DNA from: Lachnospiraceae bacterium
Lineage (GTDB): Bacteria > Bacillota > Clostridia > Lachnospirales > Lachnospiraceae
NCBI GenBank assembly: GCA_900772675.1
Contig: CAAGRM010000088.1
Location: 1 to 15,018 of the forward strand
Reading direction: 5' to 3'
DNA: 15,018 bases
Position numbers and translations under genes: made by a program
Notes under the pieces: model-generated
Database searches by the model: none
The model's input: only the letters and a program-made list of their open reading frames with translations
Told to the model about the DNA's origin: nothing
Shown: one piece after another, positions 1 to 7,579 of the stretch
Layout of the letters: every line of letters begins with the position of its first letter
Position numbering within the stretch: the first letter of the stretch is position 1

Positions 1-1601
1 ATATGAAGGGGATTTCCGCACTGCGGAAAGAAGCGCTGATTGAGCGGATGCTGGAAGAAGATCAAAAAGAAAATCGGAAAGAAGATCCAAAGGAAAACCA
101 GAGAGAAGATCAAAAAGAAAGCCAGAAGGAAGATCTGAAAGAATCCAGGAAAGAAAATCCGAAAGATTTGAAAGAAATCCCGAAAGAAAATTCAAAATCA
201 CGGTATGTTCGCCGTGAGGAACGTGGAGAAAATGGAGAGCGGCAGGAATATCGCCCAAGAACGCCTCGTTTCCATGACCGAAAATTCCAGGAGCCACGGA
301 ATTACAATCAGCGGGAGGAAGAATCAAAACAGGAACCAAAACAGGCACCGCAGCAGGAAACGGGACAGCAGGAATTACTTCGTCAGGAAGCAAGAACGGA
401 AACAAAACCGGAAACAAAACCGGAAACAAAACCGGAAACAAGACAGGAACCGCGTACAGAAACCAGCATGCTCGACAGTGGACAGGAGGCCTGTGGTATC
501 CTCGAGATCATGCAGGATGGTTTCGGCTTCATTCGTTCAGATAATTACATGCCCGGTGACAGCGATGTCTATGTGTCGCCGTCCCAGATCCGCCGTTTCG
601 GACTGAAAACAGGAGATATCATCCGTGGAAACACGAGGGTAAAGTCGGCAACGGAAAAATTCAGCGCGCTGCTGTATTTAAAGAGTGTCAACAATCTGCC
701 GCTTGATCAGATCCTGCGCCGCAGTAATTTTGAGGATATGACGCCGGTATTTCCGGATGAACGGCTGCGCCTTGAGCGCCCGGGCGGGAGTATGGCGATG
801 CGGATCGTAGATCTTGTAAGTCCGATCGGAAAAGGACAGAGAGGAATGATTGTTTCCCCACCGAAGGCCGGAAAAACAACACTTTTAAAGGATGCGGCAA
901 AGTCCATTCTACGGAACAACCCGGAGATGTATCTGATTATTCTTCTGATTGATGAGCGTCCGGAGGAGGTTACCGACATCAAAGAAGCAATTCAGGGTTC
1001 CAATGTGGAGGTGATTTATTCCACGTTTGATGAGCAGCCGGAGCATCACAAACGTGTATCCGAGATGGTGATTGAACGTGCGAAACGCCTTGTGGAAAGC
1101 AAAAAAGACGTTACGATTTTTATCGACAGTATTACGCGCCTCGCCAGGGCATATAACCTGACAGTTCCGCCGAGCGGCCGTACTCTTTCCGGTGGTCTTG
1201 ATCCGGCAGCTCTCTATATGCCGAAACGATTCTTCGGTGCAGCAAGAAACATGCGCGAGGGCGGAAGCCTGACAATTCTTGCAACGGCGTTGGTAGATAC
1301 CGGAAGCAAGATGGATGATGTTGTTTACGAGGAATTTAAAGGAACCGGAAATATGGAGCTCGTACTCGACCGGAAGCTGCAGGAACGCCGCGTTTTCCCG
1401 GCTATCGACATTGCAAAGTCGGGAACCAGAAGAGAAGATCTGCTTTTGACACCGGATGAACAGGAAGCAGTTTACAATATGCGCAAGGCATTAAACGGAA
1501 TGAAATCCGAGGAAGCAGTAGAAAACATTCTGAACATGTTTACACGCACCAGAAATAACGGCGAACTGATCCAAATTTTAAAGAAACAAAAAATAGTATA
1601 A
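1..1601 (+). CDS. rho: Transcription termination factor Rho, 5'-truncated by window edge
   Basis: Hexameric RNA-dependent ATPase that ends transcription. The first in-frame ATG (base 3) is probably internal: the text from it ([17 protein letters not shown]) matches the second half of the small helical N-terminal domain of Rho, which normally has about 20 more residues before it, and no ribosome binding site can be seen. Counting from that Met: a charged low-complexity insertion occupies roughly residues 20-160; the cold-shock-like RNA-binding fold starts near G165 ([14 protein letters not shown]); Walker A is at 285-292 (SPPKAGKT); Walker B ends at D375 ([14 protein letters not shown]); then come the [15 protein letters not shown] loop and the [15 protein letters not shown] segment. 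The ATPase core looks intact, so the protein should be functional. The insertion is typical in position, not sequence, of clostridial, actinobacterial and Bacteroides Rho proteins. The stop codon overlaps the next promoter region, and no intrinsic terminator follows. Confidence 0.97.
   Translation, partial: MKGISALRKEALIERMLEEDQKENRKEDPKENQREDQKESQKEDLKESRKENPKDLKEIPKENSKSRYVRREERGENGERQEYRPRTPRFHDRKFQEPRNYNQREEESKQEPKQAPQQETGQQELLRQEARTETKPETKPETKPETRQEPRTETSMLDSGQEACGILEIMQDGFGFIRSDNYMPGDSDVYVSPSQIRRFGLKTGDIIRGNTRVKSATEKFSALLYLKSVNNLPLDQILRRSNFEDMTPVFPDERLRLERPGGSMAMRIVDLVSPIGKGQRGMIVSPPKAGKTTLLKDAAKSILRNNPEMYLIILLIDERPEEVTDIKEAIQGSNVEVIYSTFDEQPEHHKRVSEMVIERAKRLVESKKDVTIFIDSITRLARAYNLTVPPSGRTLSGGLDPAALYMPKRFFGAARNMREGGSLTILATALVDTGSKMDDVVYEEFKGTGNMELVLDRKLQERRVFPAIDIAKSGTRREDLLLTPDEQEAVYNMRKALNGMKSEEAVENILNMFTRTRNNGELIQILKKQKIV
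63..158 (+). repeat. 12-bp degenerate tandem repeat encoding XKE(N/D/S) tetrapeptides in Rho
   Basis: Eight consecutive tetrapeptides, residues 21-52 counted from the ATG at base 3: [32 protein letters not shown], followed by decayed units ([12 protein letters not shown]). At DNA level this is a purine-rich period of 12 bp with diverged copies. It codes for a highly charged, presumably disordered stretch. Copy number may vary between strains by replication slippage (inference). Confidence 0.8.
398..445 (+). repeat. 12-bp tandem repeat in rho, three perfect copies plus one decayed
   Basis: The unit GGAAACAAAACC occurs perfectly at 398-409, 410-421 and 422-433, followed by a decayed fourth unit at 434-445 (GGAAACAAGACA). 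It encodes TKPE/ETKP repeats in the disordered insertion of Rho. Perfect identity of three copies suggests recent expansion compared with the older repeat at 63-158. Confidence 0.85.
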
Positions 1602-1604
1602 GGC

Positions 1605-1633
1605 TTGCAATTTTCAAAATTGTATGATACAAT
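1605..1633 (+). promoter_or_regulatory. Sigma-A-type promoter of rpmE with a palindrome in its spacer
   Basis: TTGCAA at 1605-1610, a 17-nt spacer, and TACAAT at 1628-1633 preceded by TG one base upstream (extended -10, TGATACAAT). The expected start of transcription is near 1640. The spacer and the end of the -35 box carry a perfect palindrome, CAATTTT-C-AAAATTG (1608-1622), which could be an operator. The promoter begins 4 nt after the rho stop codon. Confidence 0.6.
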
Positions 1634-1639
1634 GAGAAA

Positions 1640-1732
1640 GCTGTGCAAGGTTGATGAGATTTTGTCAGCCTGAAATAAGAAATCATCAGAGTAAATCTGA
1701 GAAGATAACAATATTAAGAAGAGGTGAATAAA
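1640..1732 (+). promoter_or_regulatory. Candidate structured leader of rpmE mRNA
   Basis: About 93 nt lie between the inferred transcription start and the rpmE start codon. Three stems compete. Stem A pairs GGTTGA (1649-1654) with TCAGCC (1665-1670). Stem B pairs 1652-1657 and 1660-1662 with 1680-1688, nine pairs with a 2-nt bulge. Stem C pairs TCAGA (1686-1690) with TCTGA (1696-1700). B excludes both A and C, so A+C and B are alternative states. Ribosomal-protein leaders, including bL31 leaders in several phyla, are known to autoregulate. Whether this belongs to a known bL31 leader family is not shown. The ribosome binding site at 1718-1726 stays outside all three stems. Confidence 0.4.
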
Positions 1733-1933
1733 ATGAGAGAAGGAATCCATCCAGAATACCATCAGGCAACTGTTACCTGCAACTGCGGAAATACTTTCGT
1801 AACAGGTTCTACAAAGAAAGAGATCCACGTTGAGATCTGCTCCAAATGCCATCCGTTCTACACTGGCCAGCAGAAAGCTGCTGCAGCTCGTGGACGTATC
1901 GAGAAGTTCAACAAGAAATACGGCATGAAATAA
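1733..1933 (+). CDS. rpmE: Ribosomal protein bL31, zinc-binding (C+) form
   Basis: 66-residue protein of the large ribosomal subunit at the central protuberance and inter-subunit bridge. The four zinc ligands of the C+ paralogue type are all present: C16 and C18 (CNC) with C36 and C39 (CSKC). The N-terminal [16 protein letters not shown] and the C-terminal [10 protein letters not shown] are typical. I chose the ATG at 1733, not the in-frame GTG at 1724, because AGAAGAGGTG at 1717-1726 is the ribosome binding site and the GTG lies inside it. The rho-rpmE order is common in clostridia. The gene has its own promoter and leader, and a strong hairpin follows. Zinc-binding bL31 can serve as a zinc reserve that is replaced by a C- paralogue under zinc limitation in bacteria that have one; no such paralogue is in the window. 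Confidence 0.97.
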   Translation: MREGIHPEYHQATVTCNCGNTFVTGSTKKEIHVEICSKCHPFYTGQQKAAAARGRIEKFNKKYGMK

Positions 1934-1956
1934 GAATTGAATGTAGTAAGATGAAA

Positions 1957-1991
1957 AACGGGCTGAGGTTGGAAAATCTCAGCCCGTTCTT
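1957..1991 (+). terminator. Strong hairpin after rpmE, probably a partial terminator
   Basis: A 14-bp stem (1957-1970 with 1975-1988, one G-U pair) is closed by a GGAA loop and preceded by an A-run. The downstream T-tract is poor (CTTGCGTT). It lies 23 nt after the rpmE stop and 44 nt before the DUF1385 start. No clear promoter is seen between it and the DUF1385 gene. It may therefore attenuate or process the transcript rather than end it completely. Confidence 0.65.
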
Positions 1992-2032
1992 GCGTTATGA
2001 GAGATCAGATATCACCTTTGAGGAGGAAAAGT

Positions 2033-3016
2033 ATGAAATCATCCAATATTGGCGGGCAGGCTGTCATGGAAGGTGTCATGATGATGAATCGGGATCGCTA
2101 TTCCGTCGCTGTACGCCGGCCGGATGGGAAAATCGAGGTAAAGGTGGAACCGCACAAACCGCTGACCAGGCACAAAGCACTTTTAAAGATGCCGGTTTTA
2201 CGCGGTATATTCAACTTTGCAGACTCGATGATTGTCGGAATGAGTTCCCTGATGTACTCTGCATCATTTTTTGAGGATGAGGAGGAAGGGAAGAAAAAAC
2301 CGGTGACCAAAGAGGAAGAGGAGCGCCAGAAAGCCAAAAAGGAAAAGACAGACAAGATAATGATGTACGCAACCGTTGCGTTTTCCGTTGTCATTGCCGT
2401 TGTTCTGTTTCTGATGGTACCGTATTTTCTGTCCGAACTGCTGCATAAGGCGGGAGCCGGAACGACGCTGACTGCGATTGCCGAAGCATTTGTGCGTGTG
2501 GCACTGTTCCTTGGCTATCTTGCCGCCATTTCCCGTATGGAAGACATTCAGCGCGTCTTTATGTATCACGGTGCAGAGCACAAATGTATCAACTGTGTAG
2601 AACACGGACTGGAGCTGAATGTGGAAAATGTTCTAAAAAGCTCGCGGGAGCATAAGCGATGTGGAACGAGTTTTCTGATGTATGTTATTGTCATCAGTAT
2701 TATCTTTTTCCTGTTTATCCGGGTGGAATCCCCGCTGTTGAAAATAGTGGTGCGTCTGCTTCTTGTTCCGGTGATCGCAGGTGTTTCTTATGAAATCATC
2801 CGTCTGGCGGGAAAGAGTGATAACAAGCTGGTCAATCTGATCAGTAAGCCGGGGCTGATGCTGCAGCATCTGACGACACGCGAGCCGGACGCCGAAATGG
2901 CAGAGGTTGCGATCGCCGCGGTAGAAGCTGTGTTTGACTGGAGAGCATATCTGAACGAAAACTTCGGCTATACGTACCCGGTGGAAACAGAACAGGAAGA
3001 ACAGAAGGAGCCGTGA
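2033..3016 (+). CDS. DUF1385 family membrane protein (YqhQ-like), function unknown
   Basis: 327-residue protein with the signatures of DUF1385: GGQAVMEGVMM at 7-17, YHGAEHKCINC at 178-188 and HKRCGTSFLMY at 207-217. The conserved His, Glu and Cys residues in the last two motifs could bind a metal (inference). About four hydrophobic segments can be seen: roughly 110-134, 152-168, 213-230 and 235-258. A very charged stretch (81-108, rich in E and K) precedes the first, and the acidic tail ends in EQEEQKEP. The start at 2033 follows GAGGAGGAAAA with good spacing and puts the conserved GGQAVMEG near the N-terminus; an in-frame ATG at 1997 lies just after the hairpin and has no ribosome binding site. 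prmC starts 3 nt after the stop, so the two are co-transcribed. No biochemical function can be read from the sequence. Confidence 0.92.
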   Translation: MKSSNIGGQAVMEGVMMMNRDRYSVAVRRPDGKIEVKVEPHKPLTRHKALLKMPVLRGIFNFADSMIVGMSSLMYSASFFEDEEEGKKKPVTKEEEERQKAKKEKTDKIMMYATVAFSVVIAVVLFLMVPYFLSELLHKAGAGTTLTAIAEAFVRVALFLGYLAAISRMEDIQRVFMYHGAEHKCINCVEHGLELNVENVLKSSREHKRCGTSFLMYVIVISIIFFLFIRVESPLLKIVVRLLLVPVIAGVSYEIIRLAGKSDNKLVNLISKPGLMLQHLTTREPDAEMAEVAIAAVEAVFDWRAYLNENFGYTYPVETEQEEQKEP

Positions 3017-3019
3017 CCG

Positions 3020-3889
3020 ATGAGCGTGCGAGAGAGAAAAAACTTGAAATCTGCATTGGAATCCGCTATTCTGTATTTACAGAAGCAGGGGGTGGAGGAT
3101 GCAAGACAGGATGCGTGGCTTTTCATGGAGCATGTCTGCGGAATCAGCCACAGCACCTATTTTGTACACAGCGAAGATGAGATGACGGAAGAACAGCAGA
3201 AGCAATACGAAGCGCTGATTCGAAAGCGTGGTGAACGTATTCCGCTGCAGCAGCTCACCGGAGAGACATGGTTCTACGGAATCCGTTTTTTTGTGAATGA
3301 GCATGTGCTGATTCCGCGGCAGGATACGGAAATCCTCGTGGAGGAAGCACTTCGTGGTCTTCCAAAAGAGGCAAGGATTCTCGATCTTTGCACCGGTTCG
3401 GGATGCATTCTTACAGCGCTTCTTGTGACGAGAGAGGACTGTACGGGAATCGGCGCAGATCTTTCGGAGGAAGCCTTAGAGGTTGCCGAAAAAAACGGCG
3501 CCCGGGCAGGCAGCCGGGTATCGTTTGTAAAAAGCGATTTGTTTGAAAAAATCGAGGAAACATTCGATGTGATCGTGAGTAATCCGCCGTATATCCGCAC
3601 AGATGAGCTGGAAAATCTGATGCCGGAGGTACGCGACCACGAACCACGCATGGCACTCGATGGCAGTGAGGACGGTCTGCTCTTCTACCGGAAGATCACA
3701 GAGCAGGCGGGAAGCTACTTAAAAGAGGGTGGAAAGCTCTGTTTTGAGATCGGATACGACCAGGGAAAAGATGTGCGGGAACTGATGGAATACCGCGGTT
3801 TTACAGAGGTACAGGTTTTGAAGGACCTGGCAGGACTGGATCGCGTGGTGACCGGCATCTGGAATAAAAGATCCGAAGAAGGAACGTAA
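3020..3889 (+). CDS. prmC: Peptide chain release factor N5-glutamine methyltransferase PrmC
   Basis: 289 residues, the usual length. It transfers a methyl group from S-adenosylmethionine to the glutamine of the GGQ motif of RF1 and RF2, which raises peptide-release efficiency. A helical substrate-binding N-terminal domain (about 1-80) precedes a Rossmann methyltransferase. Motif I is at 120-129 (ILDLCTGSGC), and the catalytic NPPY at 188-191 contacts the target glutamine amide. HVLIPRQDTEILVE (about 95-108) is the characteristic linker motif. The ATG at 3020 has AGAAGGAG at 3003-3010, inside the end of the upstream gene. Its target, prfA, is the next gene; in many other bacteria prmC follows prfA rather than preceding it. 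Confidence 0.97.
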   Translation: MSVRERKNLKSALESAILYLQKQGVEDARQDAWLFMEHVCGISHSTYFVHSEDEMTEEQQKQYEALIRKRGERIPLQQLTGETWFYGIRFFVNEHVLIPRQDTEILVEEALRGLPKEARILDLCTGSGCILTALLVTREDCTGIGADLSEEALEVAEKNGARAGSRVSFVKSDLFEKIEETFDVIVSNPPYIRTDELENLMPEVRDHEPRMALDGSEDGLLFYRKITEQAGSYLKEGGKLCFEIGYDQGKDVRELMEYRGFTEVQVLKDLAGLDRVVTGIWNKRSEEGT

Positions 3890-3903
3890 CAATTCAAAGC
3901 TAT

Positions 3904-3931
3904 TTGAAAAGGGGCACTGAATCGTTACAGT
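3904..3931 (+). promoter_or_regulatory. Candidate promoter for prfA
   Basis: TTGAAA (3904-3909), a 16-nt spacer and TACAGT (3926-3931), within the 116-nt gap between prmC and prfA. The -10 is a moderate match. The gap also holds a short direct repeat (AAGATAAG twice, around 3932-3952). prfA could also be read through from prmC, as no terminator lies between them. Confidence 0.35.
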
Positions 3932-4005
3932 AAGATAAGAAAATAAGATAAGATACCATCACGATACCAAAACAGATGGAAACAGCTAAAAGGAGCAGTT
4001 ATTTT

Positions 4006-5082
4006 ATGTTTGATAAACTTGATGATATCCTGATGCGTCTGGAAGAGGTTCTGAATCAGTTAAGTGAGCCGGACGTCGCTGCCGATGCGGCGAAGTTCCA
4101 GAAGCTGATGAAGGAGCAGGCAGAGCTTCAGCCGATTGCGGACGCATATAAGGATTATAAAACACAGAAACAGACCATCGAAGAGAGCCTCATGCTTCTC
4201 GAGGAGGAATCCGACGAAGAAATGCGGGAAATGTTAAAGGAGGAGCTTTCCGATGCGAAAAAACGCGTGGAGGAGCTGGAACAGGAACTCAAGGTTCTGC
4301 TTCTGCCCAAGGATCCGAACGATGACAAGAATGTTATTGTAGAGTTCCGGGCTGGTGCCGGCGGCGATGAGGCGGCACTTTTTACCGCGGAAATTTGCCG
4401 CATGTACATCAAATATGCGGAGAGCCGTGGCTGGAAAACAGAGCTTACGAGTGCAGATGAAAACGGAATCGGCGGCTTTAAAGATGCAACACTTCTGATC
4501 AACGGAGCCGGTGCATATTCCAGAATGAAGTACGAAAGCGGCACACACCGTGTACAGCGAGTGCCGGAAACAGAGTCCGGCGGAAGAATCCACACATCGA
4601 CCATGACCGTAGCAATCATGCCGGAGGTGGATGATGTTGAAGTGCAGATCGACCCGAAGGACTACAAATTCGACGTATTCCGTGCCTCCGGAAACGGTGG
4701 TCAGTGTGTCAACACGACGGACTCTGCCGTACGTCTGACTCACTTCCCAAGCGGAATCGTAATTTCCTGCCAGGACGAGAAATCACAGTTAAAAAACAAA
4801 GACAAGGCACTGAAAATTCTGCGTGCCCGTCTGTACGACTTAGAGCAGCAGAAACAGCACGATGAGATGGCAGAGCTTCGAAAGAGCCAGGTCGGAACGG
4901 GTGACCGATCCGAGAAGATCCGTACGTACAACTTCCCACAGGGCCGTGTGACGGATCATAGAATCAAACTGACCTTGTACAAACTGGACGCCATCATGAA
5001 CGGAGATCTGGATGAAATCATCGACAGCCTTATTGCCGCTGATCAGGCTGCAAAGCTGAGCAGTATGCAGGAAGAAGCATAA
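4006..5082 (+). CDS. prfA: Peptide chain release factor 1 (RF1)
   Basis: 358-residue class I release factor that recognises UAA and UAG and triggers hydrolysis of peptidyl-tRNA. The start at 4006 is preferred over an in-frame ATG at 3976: it follows AAAGGAG (3989-3995) by 10 nt and gives the family N-terminus MFDKLDDIL. The tripeptide anticodon region is PET at 187-189 in [14 protein letters not shown], the usual firmicute variant of PAT/PVT. The catalytic GGQ is at 231-233 in [17 protein letters not shown]233 is the predicted PrmC target. The N-terminal third is a charged coiled coil. Nothing is missing. Confidence 0.97.
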   Translation: MFDKLDDILMRLEEVLNQLSEPDVAADAAKFQKLMKEQAELQPIADAYKDYKTQKQTIEESLMLLEEESDEEMREMLKEELSDAKKRVEELEQELKVLLLPKDPNDDKNVIVEFRAGAGGDEAALFTAEICRMYIKYAESRGWKTELTSADENGIGGFKDATLLINGAGAYSRMKYESGTHRVQRVPETESGGRIHTSTMTVAIMPEVDDVEVQIDPKDYKFDVFRASGNGGQCVNTTDSAVRLTHFPSGIVISCQDEKSQLKNKDKALKILRARLYDLEQQKQHDEMAELRKSQVGTGDRSEKIRTYNFPQGRVTDHRIKLTLYKLDAIMNGDLDEIIDSLIAADQAAKLSSMQEEA

Positions 5083-5084
5083 CA

Positions 5085-5121
5085 GATCCGAAAATCAAAA
5101 TGGGTTCATCGGATCATTTTT
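5085..5121 (+). terminator. Weak intrinsic terminator candidate after prfA
   Basis: GATCCGA (5085-5091) pairs with TCGGATC (5109-5115) around a 17-nt loop, followed at once by ATTTTT (5116-5121). An alternative pairing of ATCAAAATG (5094-5102) with CATTTTTGAT overlaps it. The stem is short and the loop long, so efficiency is uncertain. The rest of the gap to 5252 shows no convincing promoter, although one must exist if this terminator is strong. Confidence 0.45.
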
Positions 5122-5252
5122 GATATGCTGCGTAGCAGAACGTATTTGAAAAAGCATAGGGGAAGAGAAAAAATAATGTACGCTCAGAAGCTTTCAAATG
5201 CAAGTGAAAAAGGCCTCTGAAAGTACAGAACAGGGGAAAAGGGGGACATGCT

Positions 5253-6173
5253 ATGAAAAAAACAGCACTTGTGATCATGGCAGCCGGAATCGGCAGCAGA
5301 TTTGGAAAGGGAATCAAGCAGCTTGAACCGGTAGGGCCGAACGGGGAAATTATTATGGACTATTCGATCCATGATGCACTGGAAGCCGGTTTTAACAAAG
5401 TGGTTTTCATCATCCGGAAAGATCTGGAGAAGGATTTTAAGGAGGTCATTGGAGATCGCATCAGCAAAATTACAGAGGTTGCATATGCATTCCAGGAGCT
5501 TGACGATCTGCCGGCCGGCTTTATAAAACCGGAAGGCCGCACCAAACCGTGGGGAACCGGTCAGGCTGTTCTTGCCTGCAAAGGCCTGGTAAAGGAACCA
5601 TTTGCCGTTATCAATGCGGATGATTATTATGGAAAAGATCCATTTGTAAAACAGCATGACTACCTTGTGCAGGAGCATGACGGGAACGATACGATGCCGA
5701 TTTCCATGGCAGGCTTCGTTCTTGGAAACACCTTAAGCGATCATGGCGGAGTTACCAGAGGGATCTGTGTCGTAGACGAGAACGGAAATCTGAGCGGTGT
5801 CAATGAGACGAAAAATGTCGTAAAGACCGCAGAGGGTGCAGGCGTTGCAAAAGAGGACGGAACGATTGTTCCGATCGATAAAAACGCTCTTGTCTCCATG
5901 AATATGTGGGGACTGCAGCCGGAGTTTATCGACCTTCTGGAGGAAGGCTTTGTTGAGTTCCTCTCTGCACAGAAAGAAGGAGATGCAAAGAGCGAGTATC
6001 TCCTTCCGATCTACATCGATGAGCTGCTGCGTGCAGGAAAAGCAAAAGTAAAGGTTCTTCCAACCGATGCCAGGTGGTTCGGTGTAACGTATCAGGAGGA
6101 TAAGGCTTCTGTAACAGAAGCATTCCGCAAATTGATTGCGGACGGCGTGTACAGCGAAAAACTGTATGATTAA
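5253..6173 (+). CDS. Sugar-phosphate nucleotidyltransferase family protein, substrate unknown
   Basis: 306 residues with a nucleotidyltransferase Rossmann-like fold. The N-terminal nucleotide-binding signature is MAAGIGSRFGKGIKQLEP (residues 9-26; R16 and K22 are in the positions expected to contact the triphosphate). A metal-binding acidic motif is at 121-127 (NADDYYG). WGTGQAV at 100-106 fits the base- and sugar-contacting loop of this superfamily. It would join an NTP to a sugar or alcohol phosphate, releasing pyrophosphate. It lacks the left-handed beta-helix of GlmU and is too divergent from RmlA or GalU for me to name the substrate. The ATG at 5253 follows AAAAGGGGGA. glmM follows after 59 nt, so a role near amino-sugar or envelope precursor metabolism is plausible by context only. 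Confidence 0.85.
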   Translation: MKKTALVIMAAGIGSRFGKGIKQLEPVGPNGEIIMDYSIHDALEAGFNKVVFIIRKDLEKDFKEVIGDRISKITEVAYAFQELDDLPAGFIKPEGRTKPWGTGQAVLACKGLVKEPFAVINADDYYGKDPFVKQHDYLVQEHDGNDTMPISMAGFVLGNTLSDHGGVTRGICVVDENGNLSGVNETKNVVKTAEGAGVAKEDGTIVPIDKNALVSMNMWGLQPEFIDLLEEGFVEFLSAQKEGDAKSEYLLPIYIDELLRAGKAKVKVLPTDARWFGVTYQEDKASVTEAFRKLIADGVYSEKLYD

Positions 6174-6232
6174 GCGGCAGAGCTGCAAAGTTTTTTGACC
6201 AAGACGGGGCGGAAAGAGAAAGGAGCATTACA

Positions 6233-7579
6233 ATGGGTAAATATTTTGGAACAGATGGTTTTCGTGGAGAAGCAAACATTGATCTGACAGTTGAGCATGC
6301 ATATAAAGTGGGAAGATTTCTCGGATGGTATTTCGGAAAAGACCACAAAGCGCAGATTGTCATTGGAAAAGACACCAGACGATCCAGCTATATGTTCGAA
6401 TATTCACTGGTAGCAGGACTGACTGCATCGGGAGCGGACGCTTATCTGCTGCATGTAACGACGACACCGAGCGTATCCTATGTGGTGCGTACCGAAAATT
6501 TTGACTGCGGAATTATGATTTCTGCCAGCCACAACCCATTCTATGACAACGGAATTAAGGTGATCAACGGACTCGGACAGAAGCTGGAAGCTGATATCGA
6601 GGCACAGATTGAAGCTTATATCGATGACGAAACACCGAAGATTCCGTTTGCAACGAGAGAAGACATTGGACGAACCGTAGATTTCGCAGCCGGAAGAAAC
6701 CGCTACATCGGTCATCTGATCTCGATCCCGACGAAATCATTCAAAAATATGAGAGTTGGACTTGACTGCTCCAACGGAAGTGCATCTTCAGTTGCCAAGA
6801 GCGTTTTTGATGCGATCGGCGCCAAGACATATGTGATCCACAACGAACCGGATGGAACAAACATCAACCGTGACTGCGGTTCTACCCATATCGAGGCACT
6901 CCAGAAATACGTAAGAGAAAAGCATCTTGATGTCGGATTTGCCTACGACGGAGACGCAGACCGCTGCATCGCTGTCGATGAGCTTGGAAATGTGGTAGAC
7001 GGAGATCTGATTCTGTATGTCTGTGGAAAATATCTGAAGGAAAAAGGCCAGCTGAATGGAAACACCATCGTAACTACGATTATGTCAAACCTTGGTCTTT
7101 ACAAAGCGTGCGACCGCGCCGGAATCCGATACGAGAAAACGGCAGTCGGCGACAAGTATGTGTGCGAGAACATGATGGCAAACGGCTATTCTCTCGGCGG
7201 AGAGCAGTCCGGCCATATCATTTTCAGCAAGCATGCGACAACCGGAGACGGAATCCTGACATCCCTGATGGTAATGGAAGTGCTGATGGACAAAAAACTT
7301 CCGCTTAGCACGCTGGCAGCAGAGGTGAATATTTATCCACAGCTCTTAAAGAATGTCCGCGTGGCAAACAAAGCAGCTGCAAGGGCAAACCCGGCTGTGC
7401 AAAAAGCAGTAGAAGATGTAGCCAAAGCCCTGGGCGATGACGGACGTATCCTTGTAAGAGAGAGCGGTACAGAACCGGTGATCCGTGTCATGGTGGAAGC
7501 GCCGGATGACGCAATGTGTGCAAAGTATGTAGATCAGGTTGTTTCGGTGATGCATAAAGAAGGATTAGTGACAGAATGA
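6233..7579 (+). CDS. glmM: Phosphoglucosamine mutase GlmM
   Basis: 448-residue enzyme of the alpha-D-phosphohexomutase family that interconverts glucosamine 6-phosphate and glucosamine 1-phosphate, the step before UDP-GlcNAc for peptidoglycan. It starts with the diagnostic GKYFGTDGFRG. The phosphoserine loop is ISASHNPFYDNGIK (active-site S99), the magnesium loop is DGDADRC (239-245), and the phosphate-binding C-terminal loop is RESGTEPVIRV (409-419). The SASHNPFYDNG form of the loop favours GlmM over phosphoglucomutase or phosphomannomutase. AAAGGAG (6219-6225) precedes the ATG by 7 nt. The last 4 nt overlap the next gene (ATGA), indicating translational coupling. The short gap before it holds a T6 run (about 6191-6196) after a tiny GC stem, too small to call a terminator. 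Confidence 0.95.
   Translation: MGKYFGTDGFRGEANIDLTVEHAYKVGRFLGWYFGKDHKAQIVIGKDTRRSSYMFEYSLVAGLTASGADAYLLHVTTTPSVSYVVRTENFDCGIMISASHNPFYDNGIKVINGLGQKLEADIEAQIEAYIDDETPKIPFATREDIGRTVDFAAGRNRYIGHLISIPTKSFKNMRVGLDCSNGSASSVAKSVFDAIGAKTYVIHNEPDGTNINRDCGSTHIEALQKYVREKHLDVGFAYDGDADRCIAVDELGNVVDGDLILYVCGKYLKEKGQLNGNTIVTTIMSNLGLYKACDRAGIRYEKTAVGDKYVCENMMANGYSLGGEQSGHIIFSKHATTGDGILTSLMVMEVLMDKKLPLSTLAAEVNIYPQLLKNVRVANKAAARANPAVQKAVEDVAKALGDDGRILVRESGTEPVIRVMVEAPDDAMCAKYVDQVVSVMHKEGLVTE

Noticed and set aside
1..3. ATG at base 3 as the true start of rho
   Set aside because: The N-terminal domain of Rho normally begins about 20 residues earlier and no ribosome binding site is visible; the gene is treated as truncated by the window.
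205..606. 133-codon ORF in another frame inside rho
   Set aside because: It overlaps the repeat-rich part of rho, and its R/K/N/Q-rich product is simply the frameshifted reading of the same repeats.
6174..6200. Terminator between the nucleotidyltransferase and glmM (GCAGAGCTGC before TTTTTT)
   Set aside because: The stem is only 3-4 bp with a 2-4 nt loop, too weak to support a call despite the T-run.
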